This document shows positions 57,805-64,000 of a stretch of DNA of 64,000 nucleotides, piece after piece (position 1 is the stretch's first letter; every line of letters begins with the position of its first letter). This DNA is from Burkholderia pseudomultivorans (GTDB taxonomy: Bacteria; Pseudomonadota; Gammaproteobacteria; Burkholderiales; Burkholderiaceae). Position numbers and translations under genes: made by a program. The stretch covers positions 3,844,001 through 3,908,000 of the forward strand of contig NZ_CP013378.1 in NCBI RefSeq assembly GCF_001718415.1. Reading direction: 5' to 3'. The notes under the pieces were generated by a model. The model was not told the origin of the DNA. It did not search any database and was given only the letters and a program-made list of their open reading frames with translations.

Positions 57805-57844
57805 GCCCGCCGCGCTGCCCCGCCCCAACAAAAGGACGCGTTTT

Positions 57845-58546
57845 CTGGACACCACCGCCCGCCCCGCCCCGCTGCCGCGCCGTATCGGCCTGCTGGGCGG
57901 CACGTTCGACCCGATCCACGACGGCCATCTCGCGCTCGCGCGCCGTTTCGCCGAGGTGCTCGACCTGACCGAAGTCGTGCTGCTGCCCGCCGGGCAGCCG
58001 TACCAGAAACGGGACGTGTCGGCCGCCGAGCATCGGCTCGCGATGACGCGCGCGGCCGCCGCGTCGCTTTCGCTGCCGGGCGCGAGCGTCAGCGTCGCGA
58101 CCGACGAGATCGAGCACGAAGGCCCGACCTACACGGTCGACACGCTCGCGCGCTGGCGCGAGCGGATCGGCCCCGACGCGTCGCTGTCGCTGCTGATCGG
58201 CGCCGACCAGCTCGTGCGCCTCGACACGTGGCGCGACTGGCGCAGGCTGTTCGACTACGCGCACATCTGCGCGGCGACGCGCCCGGGCTTCGACCTCGGC
58301 GCGGCGTCGCCGGCCGTCGCGCAGGAAATCGCCGCGCGGCAGGCCGGCGCCGACCAGCTGAAGGCCACGCCGGCCGGCCGGCTGCTGATCGACACGACGC
58401 TCGCGTTCGACATCGCCGCGACCGACATCCGCGCGCACCTGCGCGAATGCCTCGCGCGTCGCGCCCGGATGCCCGACGCGTCGGCCGAGCATGTGCCGGC
58501 CGCCGTCTGGGCCTATATTCTTCAACATCGTCTCTACCATTCCTGA
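57845..58546 (+). CDS. nadD: Nicotinate-nucleotide adenylyltransferase, probable CTG start
   Basis: Converts nicotinate mononucleotide to deamido-NAD. The nucleotidyltransferase motif [11 protein letters not shown] (residues 18-28) and the C-terminal ISSTxxR-like AATDIRAHL are present. The frame has no ATG, GTG or TTG between the hemF stop and the motif; the first GTG (57956) lies after it. CTG at 57845, nine bases after AAAGGA, is the best candidate, giving 233 residues. A start upstream within the hemF-nadD spacer at another codon cannot be excluded. Confidence 0.88.
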   Translation: MDTTARPAPLPRRIGLLGGTFDPIHDGHLALARRFAEVLDLTEVVLLPAGQPYQKRDVSAAEHRLAMTRAAAASLSLPGASVSVATDEIEHEGPTYTVDTLARWRERIGPDASLSLLIGADQLVRLDTWRDWRRLFDYAHICAATRPGFDLGAASPAVAQEIAARQAGADQLKATPAGRLLIDTTLAFDIAATDIRAHLRECLARRARMPDASAEHVPAAVWAYILQHRLYHS

Positions 58547-58550
58547 TTCC

Positions 58551-59000
58551 ATGGATATCCGCAAACTGCAGCGCGTGATCGTCGACGCCCTCGAAGACGT
58601 CAAGGCGCAAGACATCAAGGTGTTCAACACCAGCCACCTGACCGAACTGTTCGACCGCGTGGTCGTCGCATCGGGCACCTCCAACCGCCAGACCAAGGCG
58701 CTCGCGTCGAGCGTGCGCGAGAAGGTCAAGGAAGCCGGCGGCGACGTCGTCAGCTCCGAAGGCGAAGATACCGGCGAATGGGTGCTGGTCGACTGCGGCG
58801 ACGCGGTCGTGCACATCCTCCAGCCGGCGCTGCGCCAGTACTACAACCTCGAGGAAATCTGGGGCGACAAGCCGGTGCGGATGAAGCTCGGCGGCGGCAA
58901 GGGCCCGAACGGCGCGGCCGGGGCGAGCGACGACGAAGACGACGAGGAAGAAGCCGCACCGGCCCGCCCGGCGCGCAAGACGGCCGCCCGCCGCCGTTAA
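58551..59000 (+). CDS. rsfS: Ribosome silencing factor RsfS
   Basis: Binds ribosomal protein L14 and blocks subunit joining in starvation. The 149 residues carry the RsfS domain (VIVDALEDVKAQDIKVFN; FDRVVVASGTSNRQTKALAS; WVLVDCGDAVVHILQPALRQYYNLEEIW) followed by an acidic, then basic low-complexity tail. Starts four bases after nadD. Confidence 0.95.
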   Translation: MDIRKLQRVIVDALEDVKAQDIKVFNTSHLTELFDRVVVASGTSNRQTKALASSVREKVKEAGGDVVSSEGEDTGEWVLVDCGDAVVHILQPALRQYYNLEEIWGDKPVRMKLGGGKGPNGAAGASDDEDDEEEAAPARPARKTAARRR

Positions 59001-59018
59001 GCTGCCCGAATCGTCCCG

Positions 59019-59489
59019 ATGAAGCTTTACATCCTCGCGGTCGGCCACAAGATGCCCGGCTGGATCGCGTCCGGCTTCGACGAATACACGAAGCGGATGC
59101 CGCCCGAGCTGCGCATCGAGCTGCGCGAGATCAAGCCCGAACTGCGTTCGGGCGGCCGCAGCGCCGAAAGCGTGATGGCGGCCGAGCGGCAGAAGATCGA
59201 GGCCGCGCTGCCGAAGGGCGCGCGCATCGTCGCGCTCGACGAGCGCGGCCGCGACTGGACCACGATGCAGCTCGCACAGGCGCTGCCGGGCTGGCAGCAG
59301 GACGGTCGCGACGTCGCGTTCGTGATCGGCGGCGCCGACGGGCTCGATCCCGAACTGAAAGGCCGCGCCGACCTGCTGCTGCGCATCTCCAGCATGACGC
59401 TGCCGCACGGCATGGTGCGCGTGCTGCTCGCCGAACAGCTTTACCGCGCGTGGAGCATCACGCAGAATCACCCCTACCACCGCGCCTGA
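59019..59489 (+). CDS. rlmH: 23S rRNA (pseudouridine-1915-N3)-methyltransferase
   Basis: SPOUT methyltransferase that methylates pseudouridine 1915 in helix 69. The 156-residue protein has the AdoMet-binding knot [45 protein letters not shown] and ends with the NHPYH motif ([10 protein letters not shown]). Usual length and neighbour of rsfS. Confidence 0.96.
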   Translation: MKLYILAVGHKMPGWIASGFDEYTKRMPPELRIELREIKPELRSGGRSAESVMAAERQKIEAALPKGARIVALDERGRDWTTMQLAQALPGWQQDGRDVAFVIGGADGLDPELKGRADLLLRISSMTLPHGMVRVLLAEQLYRAWSITQNHPYHRA

Positions 59490-59540
59490 CGCGTCGTCCT
59501 CGCGACGCGCGCCGCGCGCGCTCAACGAGATAACGACACC

Positions 59541-60176
59541 ATGCCGTCCAGCCCCTCCTCCTCCGAACGCTTCCCGACCCTTTATCTCGCTTCGCAAAGC
59601 CCGCGCCGCCAGGAACTGCTGCAGCAGATCGGCGTGCGCTTCGAACTGCTGCTGCCGCGCGCCGACGAGGACGCCGAGGCGCTGGAGGCCGAACTGCCCG
59701 GCGAGTCCGCCGACACGTACGTGCAGCGCGTGACCGTCGCGAAGGCCGAAGCCGCGCGTGCGCGGCTCGTCGCGAGCGGCAGGCCGGCCGCGCCGGTGCT
59801 GGTCGCGGACACCACCGTGACGATCGACGGCGCGATCCTCGGCAAGCCGGCCGACGCGGCCGACGCGCTCGCGATGCTGACGCGCCTCGCCGGCCGCGCA
59901 CATGAAGTGCTGACCGCGGTCGCGGTGGTCGGCGCCGACGGCGCGCTGCTGCCGCCCGCGCTGTCGCGCTCGTCGGTGCGCTTCGCGGCCGCGCCGCGCG
60001 ACGCGTTCGCGCGCTACGTCGAGACCGGCGAGCCGTTCGGCAAGGCGGGCGCGTATGCGATCCAGGGTCGCGCGGCCGAGTTCGTCGAGCGAATCGACGG
60101 TTCCCATTCAGGTATCATGGGTCTGCCCCTTTTTGAGACCGCCGCGCTGCTGCGCGCCGCCCGCGTCGCTTTCTGA
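59541..60176 (+). CDS. maf: Maf-like nucleoside triphosphate pyrophosphatase
   Basis: Hydrolyses non-canonical or pyrimidine NTPs (dTTP/UTP type by pattern) to monophosphates. The 211 residues show the N-terminal [18 protein letters not shown] motif, [22 protein letters not shown] and the C-terminal [26 protein letters not shown]. The canonical metal Asp in ADTTV is present. Confidence 0.92.
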   Translation: MPSSPSSSERFPTLYLASQSPRRQELLQQIGVRFELLLPRADEDAEALEAELPGESADTYVQRVTVAKAEAARARLVASGRPAAPVLVADTTVTIDGAILGKPADAADALAMLTRLAGRAHEVLTAVAVVGADGALLPPALSRSSVRFAAAPRDAFARYVETGEPFGKAGAYAIQGRAAEFVERIDGSHSGIMGLPLFETAALLRAARVAF

Positions 60177-60184
60177 ACCGCACC

Positions 60185-61654
60185 ATGAACGAAGAAATCC
60201 TGATCAACCTCACGCCGCAGGAAACGCGGGTCGCACTCGTCCAGCAAGGCGCGGTGCAGGAACTTCACGTCGAGCGCACGCTGTCGCGCGGACGGGTCGG
60301 CAACATCTATCTCGGCAAGGTCGTGCGCGTGCTGCCCGGCATGCAGTCGGCGTTCATCGACATCGGCCTCGAACGCGCGGCCTTCCTGCACGTCGCCGAC
60401 ATCTGGCAGCCGCGCATCGCGGGCGAGCCGCCGTCGGCCGCCGCCCACCAGCCGATCGAGAAGACCGTGTTCGAGGGCCAGACGCTGATGGTCCAGGTGA
60501 TCAAGGATCCGATCGGCACGAAGGGCGCACGGCTGTCGACGCAGGTCAGCATCGCGGGCCGCACGCTCGTCTACCTGCCGCAGGAGCCGCATATCGGCAT
60601 CTCGCAGAAGATCGAGAGCGAAGCCGAGCGCGAAGCCGTGCGCGCGCGCCTGACGGCCGTGATCCCGCCGGACGAGAAAGGCGGCTATATCGTGCGCACG
60701 ATCGCCGAGGATGCGACCTCGGACGAGCTGGCCGGCGACGTCGCGTACCTGCGCAAGACCTGGGCGACGATCGTCGCGCAGGCGCAGCGGCTGCCGGCGA
60801 CGAGCCTGCTGTACCAGGATCTCGACCTCGCGCAGCGCGTGCTGCGCGACTTCGCGAACGACGACACGACGCGCATCCAGGTCGATTCGCGCGAAACCTA
60901 CCAGCGCCTCGCCGATTTCGCGGCCGAATTCACGCCGGCCGTGAGCCCGAAGCTGCACCACTACACCGGCGAGCGGCCGCTGTTCGACCTGTACAACATC
61001 GAGACGGAGATCCAGCGCGCGCTGTCGCGCCGCGTCGACCTGAAGTCGGGCGGCTACCTGATGATCGACCAGACCGAGGCGATGACGACGATCGACGTGA
61101 ACACCGGCGGCTACGTCGGCGCGCGCAACTTCGACGACACGATCTTCAAGACCAACCTCGAGGCCGCGCATACGATCGCGCGGCAGCTGCGGCTGCGCAA
61201 TCTCGGCGGGATCATCATCATCGACTTCATCGACATGGAGAACGCCGAGCATCGCGACGCGGTGCTGTCCGAGCTGAAGAAGGCGCTGTCGCGCGACCGC
61301 ACGCGCGTGACCGTCAACGGCTTCTCGCAGCTGGGGCTCGTCGAGATGACGCGCAAGCGCACGCGCGAATCGCTCGCGCACGTGCTGTGCGAGCCCTGCC
61401 CGACCTGCCAGGGCAAGGGCCAGGTGAAGACGTCGCGCACCGTGTGCTACGACATCCTGCGCGAGATCCTGCGCGAGTCGCGCCAGTTCAATCCGCGCGA
61501 ATTCCGCGTGATCGCCGCGCAGCAGGTGATCGACCTGTTTCTCGACGAGGAGTCGCAGCATCTCGCGATGCTGATCGACTTCATCGGCAAGCCGGTGTCG
61601 CTGCAGGTGGAGTCGAATTTGAGTCAGGAGCAGTACGACATCGTCTTGATGTAA
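60185..61654 (+). CDS. rng: Ribonuclease G
   Basis: Endoribonuclease that matures 16S rRNA 5' ends and decays mRNAs. The 489 residues have an S1 domain (residues 38-120), the RNase E/G catalytic Asp pair in TEAMTTIDVNTGGYVG and IIIIDFIDM, and the zinc-link cysteines CEPCPTCQGKG. The short length without an RNase E C-terminal scaffold makes it RNase G. Starts eight bases after maf. Confidence 0.95.
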   Translation: MNEEILINLTPQETRVALVQQGAVQELHVERTLSRGRVGNIYLGKVVRVLPGMQSAFIDIGLERAAFLHVADIWQPRIAGEPPSAAAHQPIEKTVFEGQTLMVQVIKDPIGTKGARLSTQVSIAGRTLVYLPQEPHIGISQKIESEAEREAVRARLTAVIPPDEKGGYIVRTIAEDATSDELAGDVAYLRKTWATIVAQAQRLPATSLLYQDLDLAQRVLRDFANDDTTRIQVDSRETYQRLADFAAEFTPAVSPKLHHYTGERPLFDLYNIETEIQRALSRRVDLKSGGYLMIDQTEAMTTIDVNTGGYVGARNFDDTIFKTNLEAAHTIARQLRLRNLGGIIIIDFIDMENAEHRDAVLSELKKALSRDRTRVTVNGFSQLGLVEMTRKRTRESLAHVLCEPCPTCQGKGQVKTSRTVCYDILREILRESRQFNPREFRVIAAQQVIDLFLDEESQHLAMLIDFIGKPVSLQVESNLSQEQYDIVLM

Positions 61655-61791
61655 ATCCGCGCTGAATGCCGGCGCGTGCCGCGCCTTCGATCGTCAGCGC
61701 CGGCACGAACCATGCGCATGGAAGGACGGCGCGACCTCGCTCGCCGGATCGGCGGCAGCCACAGGCATGCCGGGTTCCCGGCGAACGCCGC

Positions 61792-62178
61792 TCACTGGCC
61801 GAGCGGTCGCTGCACGGCCAGCCTGTTCGTCACCGACGTCACGCCGGCGACCTCCCTTGCGACCTGCTCGACCGTCTCGAGCTGCGACGCCTCGGCGACC
61901 GTGCCGTTCAGCGTGATCGCGCCGCCCTTCGCGGTCACGCTGATGCTGCCCGCGTCGATCTCCCGGTGCCGGGCGAGCGCCGCGTAGACCTTGCGCCGCA
62001 GCGCGCGGTTCGCCTGCCGCATCACCTTCGCACGCGTGCCCGCGGACGCGGCGCCTCCCACGCCGGCCGGCGCGCTCGCCGCCATGCCCGCCGACGCCCC
62101 CGACTGCGCCCCTGCGCCGATCGACACCGCCGCGACAGCGACGCCGAGCGCTGCTCGAATGCCATGCCCCATCTTCAT
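61792..62178 (-). CDS. Exported BON domain protein
   Basis: A 128-residue protein with a signal peptide (AALGVAVAAVSIGAGAQ), an Ala/Ser/Gly linker and one BON domain (RRKVYAALARHREIDAGSISVTAKGGAITLNGTVAEASQLETVEQVA). BON proteins are periplasmic or outer-membrane-associated and often respond to envelope stress. ATG 62178 gives the normal signal peptide. It is convergent with rng; the 137-base gap has no clear terminator. Confidence 0.83.
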   Translation of the reverse strand: MKMGHGIRAALGVAVAAVSIGAGAQSGASAGMAASAPAGVGGAASAGTRAKVMRQANRALRRKVYAALARHREIDAGSISVTAKGGAITLNGTVAEASQLETVEQVAREVAGVTSVTNRLAVQRPLGQ

Positions 62179-62209
62179 CGTCGTTGTTCTCCGTTTCGCT
62201 TTCACATCG

Positions 62210-63331
62210 TCAGAAGGTGTGTCGCATGCCGATCATCGCGGCGGTCGTCGACACGCCCGGCGCGACGGGCTGACCGTATGTGATTGTCTGGTTCATCGTG
62301 CCGTGGTTCGCGACGTAGCCGACCTGCGCATAGACCATCGTGCGCTTCGACAGGCTGTATTCGGCGCCCGCCGCGTATTCGCTCGAATGGTTCGCGCCGT
62401 TGTTGCGATCCTTCAGGTAGTAGTAGCCCGACGTGATCCGGAAGAACGGGCTGAACTGGTAGCCGAGGCCGCCGGAAATCATTTCGTAGTTCGTGCGGCT
62501 CGTGTTCGACGGATTCTTGCCGATCGCGTACGACGCCGACACCGACAATCCGCTGAACGTGTACTTCGCACCGACGTAGTAGAAGCGATTGTTGGCCAGA
62601 CCGGTCGGCGTCGCCGCCGCGGTGTTGGTGTCGTGTGCGTTGTAGTAAACCGCCGCGAGATTGAGCCCGTAGTTCGAATACCTGAGCACCGCCGACTCGC
62701 GCGCGCCGCCCTGGATCTGCCCCGGCACGCCGCCCGGCGCGTATTCGAGCCCGATCGACGCGCCGTAGAACTTCGGCGACTGGTAGACGAGCGCATTGCT
62801 GTCGTACAGCGCGCCGATCGGCACGTTCGTGTTCGTGCCGGACCAGCCGGCCACCTGGTTCAGTCCGAGCCACGCGCTCAGGATGCTGCCGAAATACTGC
62901 GCATTGCGGACGTCGGTGTCGGCCATCGCGTAGATCATCGGCGTGAACTGGCGGCCGACATCCAACGTGCCGAACGGCCCCGAGATACCGATGGTCGCCT
63001 GCTGATTGAACACCGCGGTGCCGCCCGTCGTGTCCGCGAGCCCGAGCTTGCCGTTGCCGCTGTTGAACACCCCCTGCAACCGGAAGTTCACCTTGTAGCC
63101 GCCGCCGATGTCCTCGCTGCCCTTCAAGCCCCAGAAACTCGAATAGATGCCGGCATCCTTGAAGCCGAACATGTGCCCGTTGTTCTTCGCGGTCGGGGCG
63201 AACGACGACGCCGACGTACTCTGATAAACGAGGCCCGAATCGATCGCACCGTACAGCGTGACCGACGATTGCGCATGCGCCACGCACGCGAACATCGCGA
63301 GTGCAGCCCCACCGCTCCATTTCAGTTTCAC
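62210..63331 (-). CDS. Outer-membrane porin (Gram-negative porin, OmpC/OpcP type)
   Basis: Trimeric beta-barrel porin of 373 residues. A signal peptide ends AHA, before QSSVTLYGAIDSGLVYQ, the classical betaproteobacterial porin start. Sixteen alternating strands and the C-terminal Phe (GMRHTF) follow. The start is GTG 63331 with SD GGAGGAG six bases upstream; an apparent ATG at 63346 lies within that SD. Hairpins at 63355-63376 and 63412-63436 lie in the leader and upstream region. Confidence 0.92.
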   Translation of the reverse strand: MKLKWSGGAALAMFACVAHAQSSVTLYGAIDSGLVYQSTSASSFAPTAKNNGHMFGFKDAGIYSSFWGLKGSEDIGGGYKVNFRLQGVFNSGNGKLGLADTTGGTAVFNQQATIGISGPFGTLDVGRQFTPMIYAMADTDVRNAQYFGSILSAWLGLNQVAGWSGTNTNVPIGALYDSNALVYQSPKFYGASIGLEYAPGGVPGQIQGGARESAVLRYSNYGLNLAAVYYNAHDTNTAAATPTGLANNRFYYVGAKYTFSGLSVSASYAIGKNPSNTSRTNYEMISGGLGYQFSPFFRITSGYYYLKDRNNGANHSSEYAAGAEYSLSKRTMVYAQVGYVANHGTMNQTITYGQPVAPGVSTTAAMIGMRHTF

Positions 63332-63354
63332 TGACGTCTCCTCCATTCCCTGTG

Positions 63355-63376
63355 CCGGCCGGACCGATCCGGCCGG
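63355..63376. repeat. Inverted repeat in the porin 5' leader
   Basis: CCGGCCGGA / TCCGGCCGG with a four-base loop, ending about 24 bases before the porin GTG. A hairpin in the mRNA leader; possible control of translation, unproven. Confidence 0.4.
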
Positions 63377-63411
63377 ATGCCCTGCTTGTTGTCGTTTGTT
63401 ATCGTGACGCG

Positions 63412-63436
63412 CGGAATCGCCGATCCGGCGATTCCG
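63412..63436. repeat. 11-bp inverted repeat between the MFS gene and porin
   Basis: CGGAATCGCCG / CGGCGATTCCG with a three-base centre, 80-105 bases upstream of the porin start and 40 bases after the MFS stop. It could be an operator of the porin promoter or a hairpin ending the MFS transcript; no T-run follows. Confidence 0.45.
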
Positions 63437-63475
63437 GTCTTGATCGGGTACTGCGTGTGGGTGTGGCGTGTGCCG

Positions 63476-64000
63476 CTACGCGGCAACCCGCCGCCGGTCG
63501 TCCGGGTAGTGGCGCTTGCCGGTCAGGAACAGTGCGGTCGATGCGATGGCCGCGAGTGGAATCAGCTGCAGCGCCGCATGCAGCCCGATCCGGTCCGCGA
63601 TCATGCCGGTCAGTACCGGGCCCGCCGCCAGGCCGAGCAGATTGTTCGCGAGCGACCACACCGCCATCGCGGTCGCGTGAATCGATGGCGGCGTCAGATC
63701 GGCCACCATCGCGCCGGACGGCCCGACGCTGCCCGCCGCGAGGAACATGCCGATGCCGATCAGCACGAGCTGCGTCATTCCCGGATGCAGCAGGAACGCG
63801 CCGCCGAGCGCCGCGAACGAGCCCATGCAGTAAGCGGCCGCGACCGTCCACTTGCGCGGCGCATGGCGCCGGCTGATGCGGTCGGTCACGATGCCGCAAA
63901 CGATCATCCCGACGCCCGTCGTCAGCACGAACACCGCGGCGAGCGCGCTCGCGCGGTCGACGTGCAGCCCGTAGTAGCGGCCGAGGAAGCTCGGCAGCCA
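63476..64000 (-). CDS. Major facilitator superfamily transporter, cut by window edge
   Basis: C-terminal 174 residues of an MFS permease, open at the right edge (first visible residues WLPSFLGRYYGLH). The motif RISRRHAPRK marks a cytoplasmic loop between helices; about five further helices follow, ending at the stop at 63476. The substrate is unknown; it may form a unit with the porin below it. Confidence 0.85.
   Translation of the reverse strand, partial: WLPSFLGRYYGLHVDRASALAAVFVLTTGVGMIVCGIVTDRISRRHAPRKWTVAAAYCMGSFAALGGAFLLHPGMTQLVLIGIGMFLAAGSVGPSGAMVADLTPPSIHATAMAVWSLANNLLGLAAGPVLTGMIADRIGLHAALQLIPLAAIASTALFLTGKRHYPDDRRRVAA

Overview
The window is high-GC (clearly above 60%) DNA from a Burkholderiales chromosome, most likely Burkholderia sensu stricto (cepacia-complex-like) chromosome 1. 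This rests on gene content and order: tpiA-secG-tRNA-Leu-nuo, ilvBHC-psd-pssA-leuA, and yebC-purD-hemF-nadD-rsfS-rlmH-maf-rng. Nearly the whole window is ordinary, densely packed chromosomal backbone. I see no insertion sequence, prophage, CRISPR array, toxin-antitoxin locus or island with odd base composition.

Layout. 1-9177 (minus): respiratory complex I, nuoA to a truncated nuoJ. 9286-10734 (minus): tRNA-Leu(GAG), secG, tpiA. 10867-14742 (minus): a quinone oxidoreductase, then rpsO-pnp with terminators and a long hairpin in the pnp leader. 14860-16802: an orphan amino-acid-type binding protein and a small lipoprotein, divergent. 17085-19305 (plus): beta-carbonic anhydrase with a SulP transporter. 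19379-26390 (minus): branched-chain amino acid synthesis (ilvB, ilvH, ilvC, leuA) around phosphatidylethanolamine synthesis (psd, pssA). 26745-29035 (plus): an ECF sigma factor with DUF3619, DUF3106 and RDD proteins. 29304-31829 (plus): a PlcP-like phosphoesterase, an Agt-like glycosyltransferase and DgkA behind a Pho-box-like element. 32030-36250 (plus): TetR regulator, LOG protein, SDR and an ArnT/PMT-type glycosyltransferase. 36345-42436 (minus): DUF924, AlaX, truncated haemoglobin, an FtsX-like permease, DUF4126, an SMR guanidinium exporter behind a guanidine-II riboswitch, and a DUF333 protein. 42583-51005 (minus): the Kdp potassium system, including kdpF and a further 35-residue ORF. 51207-53599 (minus): quinone reductase, mgsA and an atypical SDR. 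53784-61654 (plus): upp and the yebC-to-rng housekeeping run. 61792-64000 (minus): a BON protein, a porin and a truncated MFS transporter.

The items most worth a second look are regulatory or concern small modules. They are: (i) plcP-agt-dgkA read as a phosphate-starvation lipid-remodelling operon with a 7-4-7 Pho-box-like repeat upstream; (ii) a 26-codon leucine-rich leader ORF before leuA with three rare CTA codons, right after a promoter; (iii) two GGGG-ACGR-CCCC hairpins before the SMR exporter, the guanidine-II signature; (iv) the ECF sigma operon whose DUF3619 protein looks like a candidate anti-sigma factor; (v) an unnamed 35-residue membrane ORF coupled to kdpF. All calls come from reading the sequence; no database search was run.
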